NCBI RefSeq assembly: GCF_024168645.1
Contig: NZ_JALJWF010000001.1
Location: 6,079,501 to 6,143,500, forward strand
Direction: 5' to 3'
Length of the DNA stretch: 64,000 nucleotides
DNA from: Pseudomonas sp. GGS8
GTDB taxonomy: Bacteria > Pseudomonadota > Gammaproteobacteria > Pseudomonadales > Pseudomonadaceae
Numbering within the stretch: position 1 is the first letter of the stretch; every line of letters starts with the position of its first letter. Below, piece by piece: positions 44,063 through 51,628 of the stretch. The translations under genes and the position numbers were made by a program. The notes under the pieces are model-generated. The model ran no database searches and was not told where the DNA came from. It saw only the letters and a program-made list of their open reading frames with translations.

Positions 44063-45307
44063 TCAAGCTAAACATTTAACCTTCACGGAAAAACGCTTCT
44101 TGATTTCCTGAATGGTAGCGACCACTTCGTCAGCATTGGCCTCGTGGACCACATACATTCCGACTGCGGGATCCTCATAATATTCTTCATTGAAACGTGT
44201 GCCGGCAGTCGCGATTTTCTTCCAAACCACACGGTCGCATAGATCAGGATCGCCATCCACAGACACTATCTCGCAAAAACCCGTTTCCTGAAGTGCCAGT
44301 ACAACCCAGCCACCCGACTGATTGATATCGAGGCCCATGAACCCGCTCGACTTCAGTACCGAGGGCGCCTGAACATCCACATTGAAATTTTCTTTTAATA
44401 GATTGACGCCGTAGATGTTATTGATGCATGGCGCGATAGCTGCTCCACCAGGGCGCGAGGCGATTTCCAGAAACACCAGATCGTTATCCGTCTGCAAAAA
44501 TGCTTCGAGATGGAAGACGATATCGACCGCACCCAGCGAGTGAAGTGTGCGTCGGGTAAAGTTGACTATTTTTTGCTGGAGCATAGGGTCATCAATCAAT
44601 GCTGACGACATTGCTATTTTTTCATGTTGCCAGGCAAAGCAGTCATCTATATAGCGAGAACCGCAGACAAAAATCAGCTCACCTTGTCGACAGATACCAT
44701 CGATATGTATCACTGGCGCATCCACAAACTGTTCCACTAGGTGATCAACGCCAAGCGACCTGAGCAACTCCAATTTTGGCACGAGTTCTTCAGTATTTTT
44801 TACTACATAAACGTGTCTACTACCGGCTTGCGAAGCCGCTTTGACCACGAGAGGATAATCCCCGGCCGCAAACACCTGCGAAACCGCAGATAAACCTTTT
44901 TCCGCCAGTAGCTTTCCACCGATGAACCGGCTGGTTTCAACGCCTTCACCGCGAACAAGCGCCGATTTCATCAGAAACTTATTTCTGAATGCAGACACAT
45001 CTTTAAGCTTTCTACCGGCTATCGCGTAATGATCTCGAACAGCAGCACCGCACAAAATCGTATATTCAGAGTTAGCGATGACGTAATCGATATTGCCAAA
45101 ATCGGAAATAATATCGTTACAAAACAAAAATATATCCAACAACTTTTTGTCATACTCCTCCACGTCAAACAGGGCCGGCAGCGAAAGCACTTTATAGTGC
45201 TCGCACGGGTAAGCAGGTGCCTCTTTCCCTATATAAAACCAGCGTGTTTCGGCGTCAAAAAAATCGGGATCCACGTAGGAATCACCAATAACCAGAACGT
45301 TGCTCAT
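44063..45307 (-). CDS. ATP-grasp ligase
   Basis: A 414-residue ATP-grasp protein: N-terminal pre-ATP domain ('MSNVLVIGDSYVDPDFFDAE'), then 'DVSAFRNKFLMKSALVRGEG', the ATP-binding 'YPLVVKAASQAGSRHVYVVK', 'VEQFVDAPVIHIDGICRQGE', and the metal-binding 'VFLEIASRPGGAAIAPCINN'. The family joins a carboxylate to an amine or thiol through an acyl phosphate; biosynthetic members make dipeptides or amides. The start at 45307 follows a poor ribosome site but matches the fold. Lower GC than iol genes. Confidence 0.85.
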   Translation of the reverse strand: MSNVLVIGDSYVDPDFFDAETRWFYIGKEAPAYPCEHYKVLSLPALFDVEEYDKKLLDIFLFCNDIISDFGNIDYVIANSEYTILCGAAVRDHYAIAGRKLKDVSAFRNKFLMKSALVRGEGVETSRFIGGKLLAEKGLSAVSQVFAAGDYPLVVKAASQAGSRHVYVVKNTEELVPKLELLRSLGVDHLVEQFVDAPVIHIDGICRQGELIFVCGSRYIDDCFAWQHEKIAMSSALIDDPMLQQKIVNFTRRTLHSLGAVDIVFHLEAFLQTDNDLVFLEIASRPGGAAIAPCINNIYGVNLLKENFNVDVQAPSVLKSSGFMGLDINQSGGWVVLALQETGFCEIVSVDGDPDLCDRVVWKKIATAGTRFNEEYYEDPAVGMYVVHEANADEVVATIQEIKKRFSVKVKCLA

Positions 45308-45400
45308 AGGACAATTTTCTCTTGCAATGAATTTTATGGAGCAAAAGTAAGGGTTAGTATTCAAGCTGTCGCACCCGACCACCTCCCCCGTCAAAAATGC

Positions 45401-46186
45401 TTACATCAGAAACTCATCCAACGCTTGAAAGTAATCCCGCGACTGCTCGAGAAAGGGGAAGTGAGCAGCACCTGTAATTTTAACGACTCGGCAGTTAATC
45501 AGCCGGCTCCTGATTTTTTCTGCCTGGTAGTCCGTACAAATATCGTTATCACCGTAAGTCACTAATACGGGGCAACGGAGTTTGCCAAGCAACTCCAGAT
45601 AGGATTCGCGCAATGTAATATCACCCAACGGGGGGCGTTTTATTGCTACAATCTGATCCTCTGCCAGACTGCTTTTATTACAAATGTACGAGTCAAAAAA
45701 CAACTCATCTGCGCCAGCTGAGTTCGCATGCATGGCGAAATTATCAAGGCGCTGCTGATTGACTTTCAGAAATTCTTTTCTCTCTGGACAAAACCCCGAC
45801 AGAACCACTTTGACTCGGCCTTGCGCAAGGTCGTAGCGTTGTAAAACTTCACACAACAGTACAGCACCAAAGGAGTGCGCGATAATGATCAAGTGCTCAT
45901 CGCGCAAATGACACAAATGAAACCACAACTCCTCCACCAACAATAACAACAGTTCTTCTGACCCGGGACAAAACTGTGTATCTTCTTTATATGAGAATTG
46001 GTTATATAAATAGCAACCATACGAATTTTGTACACTCCACGCCTGAAATGGACGCATCAATGAACTGTCGACGGGGCGGCCGTGAATGCATAAGACGTTG
46101 GTTGAACCCTTCGAACCAACCAGCCACTGACGTTTTTTGTAATGCGGAAAGCGTTTAACGACTTCGCGCCTATATTCATCGGACAT
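45401..46186 (-). CDS. alpha/beta hydrolase
   Basis: A 261-residue hydrolase with oxyanion-hole 'LCIHGRPVDSSLMRPF', nucleophile elbow 'IIAHSFGAVLLCEVL' (Ser), acid 'LVTYGDNDICTD' and 'ITGAAHFPFLEQS' (His). No signal peptide. It may release an ester, amide or thioester within the pathway. 93 bp before the ATP-grasp gene. Confidence 0.85.
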   Translation of the reverse strand: MSDEYRREVVKRFPHYKKRQWLVGSKGSTNVLCIHGRPVDSSLMRPFQAWSVQNSYGCYLYNQFSYKEDTQFCPGSEELLLLLVEELWFHLCHLRDEHLIIIAHSFGAVLLCEVLQRYDLAQGRVKVVLSGFCPERKEFLKVNQQRLDNFAMHANSAGADELFFDSYICNKSSLAEDQIVAIKRPPLGDITLRESYLELLGKLRCPVLVTYGDNDICTDYQAEKIRSRLINCRVVKITGAAHFPFLEQSRDYFQALDEFLM

Positions 46187-46238
46187 CGCCCGTCACCTCC
46201 CCATTTTATTGATGCGCCCACGTTAGAAGCAGACGCGG

Positions 46239-46601
46239 TCAAACCTGATTGACTTCCACGTAATTACCATCAGGATCGGTGATATAAAACTGACGAAAAC
46301 CGTTTACTTGTTTTTCATCGAGGATCGATAAGTTCGCTATGGTACTGGCTTCCAGGATGCGTACAGAATCCTCAACAAAAAAACCATAATGCGACATTCG
46401 ACCGGCCTCGGGCTCCTCGAATGGCTGAGCGTTCACAATCAATTCGAGCTTTGGGTATTTGTTATCAGAGAGAAAATACAGATGAAAGGAACCGTCTCCT
46501 GCGGCAAATTCCTCAATGACGTCAAATTTGAATATATCCCGATAAAAGCTGATCATCTGCTCGGGCTTATTTGTTCTGATCGCCAAATGTAAATGACTCA
46601 T
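46239..46601 (-). CDS. VOC-family (glyoxalase/bleomycin resistance) protein
   Basis: A 120-residue vicinal-oxygen-chelate protein starting 'MSHLHLAIRTNKPEQMISFY'. The paired beta-alpha-beta-beta-beta modules and likely metal ligands are visible: His near 5, Glu in 'LELIV', His in 'MSHYGFFV', Glu in 'DPDGNYVEVNQ'. Could be an isomerase, dioxygenase or a resistance binder. ATG overlaps the AKR gene stop by 4 bp. Confidence 0.85.
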   Translation of the reverse strand: MSHLHLAIRTNKPEQMISFYRDIFKFDVIEEFAAGDGSFHLYFLSDNKYPKLELIVNAQPFEEPEAGRMSHYGFFVEDSVRILEASTIANLSILDEKQVNGFRQFYITDPDGNYVEVNQV

Positions 46602-47512
46602 GCTTCACCCCACAGGGACAGTCGTTGCCCTACCTGTGTCTTGAAGAGGTGGGTAATCGCGCTGGCAGCATTCAGCAGTTCGCCGTCGGAAATACGATCA
46701 CGGTTCAATGCATGCAAGTGGTCAGGGTTGTGAAGACCCAAGACCGGGGTCACCCCCTGCGATTGAACCCAACTCACTGCCAGGTTAGACAAGCCGGCTC
46801 CCTCCGGTAGAAGCTTTCTCAGCTCCTTCAACATCTTTTCTATCGCTGGGCGATATTTTTCAGAAAACAGAACGACGTAATTTCGGTGATCTGCTTCGGA
46901 GAAACGCCGATATTCGAGTCGGTCAGTCAAGATGCCCTGAGCCAACGTCGAATAGCCCATCAGCTCCATGTTGCGATCCTTCGCGAACTGGCTGATCCCA
47001 AACTCCACGCTTCTAAAGAACAACGAATACGCGTATTGCAGGCAGTCCAGTTTCACCATGTCGTCAACCCGTTTCAGGTCCGCCAGTTCGTAGTTACAAA
47101 CACCAATTTTTTTGGTGAGACCGGTGGTTCTGGCGTATTCGAGGGCACGAAACGTTTCCTCCAACTCCACAGTGTCTGTCCCCATGGTTCCTGCCGGCCA
47201 ATGGATTAATAGCGTATCCAACTGATCGACGCCCAGCCGGGCCAGGCTTCCTTCAATACTCTCGACAACCTTGGAGCGGGTCATCATGTCGGGCGGCACT
47301 TTACTGACGACCTCAAATTTTCGGGTACTGAAGTGTCTCAGGACCTCACCGACGATCTTTTCAGAGTTGCCATCGCCGTAGGACGGAGCGGTGTCTATTC
47401 GTGAAACCCCTTGGTCAATCGCAGCAAAAAGGGTTTCATAGGCTTTCCAGCTATTAACCGTGGACCAACTATCGCCGCCAACTTGCCAAGTTCCCAAAAT
47501 GATATTTTTCAT
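46598..47512 (-). CDS. aldo/keto reductase
   Basis: A 304-residue AKR with the catalytic tetrad Asp/Tyr ('RIDTAPSYGDGNSEKIVGEV'), Lys ('FEVVSKVPPDM') and His ('TLLIHWPAG'), and the NADPH site near 'AVSWVQSQGVTPVLGLHNPD'. It should reduce a carbonyl in the pathway. One base overlap with the upstream gene, four with the VOC gene. Confidence 0.9.
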   Translation of the reverse strand: MKNIILGTWQVGGDSWSTVNSWKAYETLFAAIDQGVSRIDTAPSYGDGNSEKIVGEVLRHFSTRKFEVVSKVPPDMMTRSKVVESIEGSLARLGVDQLDTLLIHWPAGTMGTDTVELEETFRALEYARTTGLTKKIGVCNYELADLKRVDDMVKLDCLQYAYSLFFRSVEFGISQFAKDRNMELMGYSTLAQGILTDRLEYRRFSEADHRNYVVLFSEKYRPAIEKMLKELRKLLPEGAGLSNLAVSWVQSQGVTPVLGLHNPDHLHALNRDRISDGELLNAASAITHLFKTQVGQRLSLWGEA

Positions 47513-48279
47513 CAGAACTCCGTCTTGTAGGTGCTGATGGTAAAAACCAGACGCCGTTCCGTATCAATAAAGCGCCCGCCCTTATGAATCAGACCAATGC
47601 CCTTGGCAAAATCCTTGAACTTGGCACCTTCACCCAGAACGATATCGACCACAGCCTGATTTCGCGCATCAATGCCTTTGTACATTTCTCCTTTTAGTAG
47701 AATCCAGTTTGATTGGGGTACCACTTGACAGTCAGCATCATCAATCGCTGCGTCTGCATCGTTCAGCGCTATGGAATTCTCATCAAAGTAAGTGCGATTT
47801 GTGTTTTGCTCTCGTAGATAAATAGCGCCTTCACCGTAGAAGCACTTGGTCAGCGTAAGTGCCGCTGCATCGCGGTGGTAAAACTTACTGACGGAGGGAT
47901 GCTCCTTCTCAACATACTCTGAAGTTACAACCCTCAACGACACCAGTGGTTTTTCATCGTAGGTGATAGCGCCAAATAAATCGATTGCCAGGTACAGCTC
48001 GTTCAGAAGCGGGTCGAGCAATGCCGGATTCAAATGCTCGCTCAGCGAACGCTTCAAACCGTCCTTTATAAAAGCGACGTCTTTTCTAAGAAAAATCGCC
48101 TTATAACTATCCGGCAGAGACAAGGCGATGTCACGAGCCCGGTCGTTTGAAATTTTTTCTGCCACGAGGTCTATCAGAACTGCGGGATCATTATTCTGAC
48201 TGAAACCCGACAAATCGGACACTGGAAGCAGATCAAGGTTGAATACCTGGACTATATTGTTCAATGCTAACGTTTTCAT
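47512..48279 (-). CDS. DUF1826-like protein, possible Fe/2-oxoglutarate-type oxygenase fold
   Basis: A 255-residue protein. The second half has 'KFYHRDAAALTLTKCFYGEG', 'NWILLKGEMYKGIDARNQAV' and 'GIGLIHKGGRFIDTERRLVF'. The spacing of H-x-D, an 'LLKGE' strand, a later His and an Arg pair resembles DUF1826 proteins, which have a double-stranded beta-helix pattern. If correct, H-x-D...H would bind iron and the Arg a co-substrate. This is a by-eye assignment. Start 2 bp after the dCTP-deaminase-like gene stop. Confidence 0.5.
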   Translation of the reverse strand: MKTLALNNIVQVFNLDLLPVSDLSGFSQNNDPAVLIDLVAEKISNDRARDIALSLPDSYKAIFLRKDVAFIKDGLKRSLSEHLNPALLDPLLNELYLAIDLFGAITYDEKPLVSLRVVTSEYVEKEHPSVSKFYHRDAAALTLTKCFYGEGAIYLREQNTNRTYFDENSIALNDADAAIDDADCQVVPQSNWILLKGEMYKGIDARNQAVVDIVLGEGAKFKDFAKGIGLIHKGGRFIDTERRLVFTISTYKTEF

Positions 48280-48281
48280 AA

Positions 48282-48800
48282 TCAGGCATAGTCCAGGTAG
48301 GTTTTAGAGGGTTGCGGGCCAGTCGTATTCTGGTATTTACCTTTATAAAGGGTGATTTCTCCTTCGGGCCTCCAAAAGGAAACCTGGGCCAATAGCATTT
48401 TCGGATAAATCTTTACAGGTAGCGTCGCATACAACTGAAAGGTGGTTTTTCCAATGGAGCCAATATCAATCAGGTCCGCGGTGACGTGCACAAAAAGCCC
48501 AGCGCGAGCGGTACCGGATTTGGCATGAATGATCGGAACAAAATGATCACTGCCTATCACCTCCAGCGACTCCGATAATAAAAAGTCTCCCACCTCCAGT
48601 TGCAACCCTTCCTCGGGTATATCGTAGACATCATACAAGTGTTGTTTTTTGAGATCGATGACGCCTTCTCTGTACTTCAGATACTTGTAACCCAATCGCA
48701 AATCATAGGAATTAGTGCTAAGTTGCGACTCATCAAATGGCTCGACAATAATGTTTCCGGCACCAATTTCTTCGCGTATCTTACTTCCTGTAAGAATCAT
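48282..48800 (-). CDS. dCTP deaminase-fold protein A
   Basis: A 172-residue protein of the dCTP deaminase/dUTPase superfamily: 'NSYDLRLGYKYLKYREG', 'HAKSGTARAGLFVHVTADLI' and 'KIYPKMLLAQVSFWRPEGEI'. It keeps the VHVTA and Asp loops but has Gln ('TTFQLY') where the E. coli enzyme has the catalytic Glu138 ('VLEFY'), and Lys for the first Arg. Classic deamination is therefore unlikely alone. ATGA overlap with the next, related gene suggests a mixed trimer. Confidence 0.82.
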   Translation of the reverse strand: MILTGSKIREEIGAGNIIVEPFDESQLSTNSYDLRLGYKYLKYREGVIDLKKQHLYDVYDIPEEGLQLEVGDFLLSESLEVIGSDHFVPIIHAKSGTARAGLFVHVTADLIDIGSIGKTTFQLYATLPVKIYPKMLLAQVSFWRPEGEITLYKGKYQNTTGPQPSKTYLDYA

Positions 48801-49297
48801 GCAAGCAACCTCTCCGTCGGGCTATTGTAAAGGGCGTAGTTTTTGCCCAGACACTTTACTGCACCAGAGTTTGTCCAGAACGATACTTGGCCTATGGGCA
48901 TTTTTGGATAAACCCGAATGGACTTTGTAGCGTGCAATTCTAATGTCCATTGATGACTGGACGTGGTATGCCCCAAGTTGGCGGAAATCTGTAAAAACAA
49001 GCCATACCGCCCCATGGAGCTTCTACCAATGAGAGACATGGCGTATAGAGAACTGCCAATCACCTCATCGGTGACACCCAAGTACATGGCCCCCGGATGA
49101 AGAACGTACCCATCATCTGTCATCTGGACGGTCTCAAATTCCGGCTGCCCATTCGTCATGCAGCCGGTATAAAACTTGATCTCTTCACCTAATAGATAAT
49201 TATAACTATTGGGATTTACGCGATCACTGTCGAAATTAGAGATGGTTATATCACCATTACTCACAGCCTCTATGATTTTTTGCCTAGTAAGAATCAT
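48797..49297 (-). CDS. dCTP deaminase-fold protein B
   Basis: A 166-residue relative of protein A (the two share 'MILT', 'NSY', 'YPKM' and 'QVSFW'). It keeps 'GRSSMGRYGLFL' and the catalytic Glu position ('WTLELHA') but has lost the VHVTA/Asp loop ('QISANLGHTTSSHQW'). The two proteins thus retain different halves of the ancestral active site. ATG at 49297 has GGAAGAG upstream; an ATG at 49309 lacks a site. First of the tightly coupled genes. Confidence 0.82.
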   Translation of the reverse strand: MILTRQKIIEAVSNGDITISNFDSDRVNPNSYNYLLGEEIKFYTGCMTNGQPEFETVQMTDDGYVLHPGAMYLGVTDEVIGSSLYAMSLIGRSSMGRYGLFLQISANLGHTTSSHQWTLELHATKSIRVYPKMPIGQVSFWTNSGAVKCLGKNYALYNSPTERLLA

Positions 49298-49463
49298 GCA
49301 CTCTTCCATTTTTTATTATTAATTACATCCATTTACCCACAACAAACAATTAACACTTGCTACTTATCGGCGCGCACAGAAACAGACGTCAAGGCTATAG
49401 ACTTATCCGTCTGCTTCTGTTCTTTTCAAATCAATCGAGGGTAAAACACGCACGCCTCACTAT
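49298..49463. promoter_or_regulatory. AT-rich gap before the deaminase-like genes
   Basis: About 165 bp with AT-rich sequence ('tttttattattaattacatc' at 49310-49329). A separate promoter for the 48282-49297 and following genes may lie here. No hairpin with T-tract seen. Confidence 0.35.
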
Positions 49464-50276
49464 TTAAAACAGTTCAACATAGCGATTAGGGTAGCGTTGA
49501 GCGTCATAACGTAACACCAACACGTTGTATCCCTGATATTGCCGCAGGTCATTGGACATCTTCTTGATACTGTACAAACGGTCGTACATTGCCGACTTGA
49601 CATTTTCATCGTCAATCTGATGTAAAACACTAGCGCGTTCTACCGTTGACTCGCAGTAGTGATGAAGCTCTTTCTCAGTTTCTGCCAAGGGTTCCAGTCG
49701 CTCCTCAAAATAGACATCAAAGCCTTTATATAACTGCATGACGTCTTTATAGGCCTTAACTGTTGGTGTTATACCGAATACAGTCGCGGCTTGTGTCAGC
49801 ATCTTTTGCGGTATCTCACCGACAGTGTAGAAAGGTGATGCCAGCAAATATCCGGAAGAACCCAACAGACGACAGATGTTATCTACCATCAGCTGCGGCT
49901 GAGGAAAAAACCCCAGACCTGCCCCCACAACGACATGAGAAAATTCATTCTCCGAGGTGAAAAGAGTACCGTCCACAGCCTTGAAGTCGACTTTATCCCC
50001 TAACCCCATTTCGTTTGCGTTGATGCGCGCTTGGCCAACCGAATCCTTACAAAGATCGATACCGACGCCATTGCATCCAACGTCTTTGACCAAGGCATTA
50101 ATGGAAAACCCTGTGGTGCAGGCTACTTCCAGAACTTTCGAATCAGCATTCAGATTAGAGTTATTCTTCCATTTGGTTAACGTACTGTAAGATCCAGGCG
50201 GAACATTAGTCTGATTTACAAAAGCAACAAATGCCGTGTAGCCCATTTCGTTAATGCAGCGAGTATCGGTAATCAT
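49464..50276 (-). CDS. SAM-dependent methyltransferase
   Basis: A 270-residue class I methyltransferase: SAM-binding motif I 'VLEVACTTGFSINALVKDVG', acidic loop 'GVGIDLCKDS', 'FKAVDGTLF', and motif IV region 'FSHVVVGAGLGFFPQPQLMV'. Small-molecule type (UbiE/arsenite-like), substrate unknown. AAGGAAG precedes the ATG by 5 nt. Between the deaminase-like pair and the exporter gene. Confidence 0.85.
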   Translation of the reverse strand: MITDTRCINEMGYTAFVAFVNQTNVPPGSYSTLTKWKNNSNLNADSKVLEVACTTGFSINALVKDVGCNGVGIDLCKDSVGQARINANEMGLGDKVDFKAVDGTLFTSENEFSHVVVGAGLGFFPQPQLMVDNICRLLGSSGYLLASPFYTVGEIPQKMLTQAATVFGITPTVKAYKDVMQLYKGFDVYFEERLEPLAETEKELHHYCESTVERASVLHQIDDENVKSAMYDRLYSIKKMSNDLRQYQGYNVLVLRYDAQRYPNRYVELF

Positions 50277-50410
50277 ATAGCTTCCTTTCCATACAGGGCG
50301 TATTCACGCCGATTGACATTATTGTTATACGAACACGGTGGAAGTGCAGCGGGCGCACCAACATCGGCTGGACTATTAATACGCTAGGGCTTTGGTGGCT
50401 CAGTGGTGGA

Positions 50411-51535
50411 TCAGGTTTTCCACATCCAATGTTTGAAATACTGTCGATGGACATTCACGAGAGCCAGCGCGCAACCAAGCATCGCGATCGCTTGCCATTC
50501 ATTGACAACACTCTCTGAAAAAACTTTTGCTACGCGAATAACTATGATGAGACAGACCTGCAGGGCGGCGAGCACGCCCACAACCAGCAACCGGCTGAGT
50601 GTAGTGTTGGCTTTCGCCAGGTTCGCCGCGATTGACGACATCACGACAGTCGACATCACACCTAATAGAACGACAATAACCGGCATGGAAGGAGACGCTT
50701 CGGTTCCGACGTTGGAGAGCCTGAAACCGAGCAGGCTAATCCCCATCAGCCCCGCCATCAAAAGCTTGTTCTCATCTATTTTCAAACTTGACAGGATACC
50801 CACACTGGCGAGGACACCCATGATGTAGAAGCTGGTCATACCGGACACACTTCCCCACCAATGCGCTGTGTTCAATTCGGCCCAGCGATGGATAGAAACG
50901 TTAAAGCAGTTCACGGAAAACACTGCCAGCATGTAGCACAACACGTAAAATGCGGGCAGTGCTTTTGCCGCAGCGAGTATTTGGCGAAGCGAAGCACGTT
51001 GATAGGGGGCGATACTGACAGACCGGCTGATATAAAAGAGCGGTAAAACAATTGCCGCACAGTACGCTAGTGTCAACCATAAACAAGAGACACTTTCCGA
51101 CAACCATCCTAATGCCGAATACAGCAAAAGTGATTCGACATTTATGATCAGTATCAGAATTGAGGCCGCCCATTTTCCATTATTTACCCGCGATATTTCT
51201 CGCATGGCGAAATAAAAACTGGATGACGCAATCAACCCAGAGCACAACGCTTCCGGCACGATTAATACTGAGCCTGCCAACAGTACATAAGCGCTCAATA
51301 ACATCTGTATCGTCATCGCGACTTGCACCACGCGCTCGCAAGGTACTCCCGCCAACGGGATCAGTAAGACTCCAAGACAGCCAGACAAAAAAATGGCTAG
51401 TACTTCTTGAGCGCTAAATCCGATAGCGGTGATGCTTAGATACAACAGTGTCAGTCCGCCATGAATCGAAATCATACCGCACAGGCACAATGCGAGGCCA
51501 AGCCCGGGTGGGTAAAGACGCTTTTGGATATTCAT
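50411..51535 (-). CDS. MFS-like transporter, probable exporter
   Basis: A 374-residue protein with eleven or twelve hydrophobic spans starting 'MNIQKRLYPPGLGLALCLCG' and an MFS-type arrangement ('LAIFLSGCLGVLLIPLAGVP', 'CAAIVLPLFYISRS'). The family cannot be fixed closely. In this setting it is probably the export pump for the product. Ribosome site weak; AT-rich lead. Confidence 0.7.
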   Translation of the reverse strand: MNIQKRLYPPGLGLALCLCGMISIHGGLTLLYLSITAIGFSAQEVLAIFLSGCLGVLLIPLAGVPCERVVQVAMTIQMLLSAYVLLAGSVLIVPEALCSGLIASSSFYFAMREISRVNNGKWAASILILIINVESLLLYSALGWLSESVSCLWLTLAYCAAIVLPLFYISRSVSIAPYQRASLRQILAAAKALPAFYVLCYMLAVFSVNCFNVSIHRWAELNTAHWWGSVSGMTSFYIMGVLASVGILSSLKIDENKLLMAGLMGISLLGFRLSNVGTEASPSMPVIVVLLGVMSTVVMSSIAANLAKANTTLSRLLVVGVLAALQVCLIIVIRVAKVFSESVVNEWQAIAMLGCALALVNVHRQYFKHWMWKT

Positions 51536-51628
51536 GTATTCACTTTTTTATTTTTGTATTGCACCGACTGGCACCTATAACAAATCTGGTGCCAAACGGT
51601 TCATCGCAACCCTACAGACTTCAACGAC

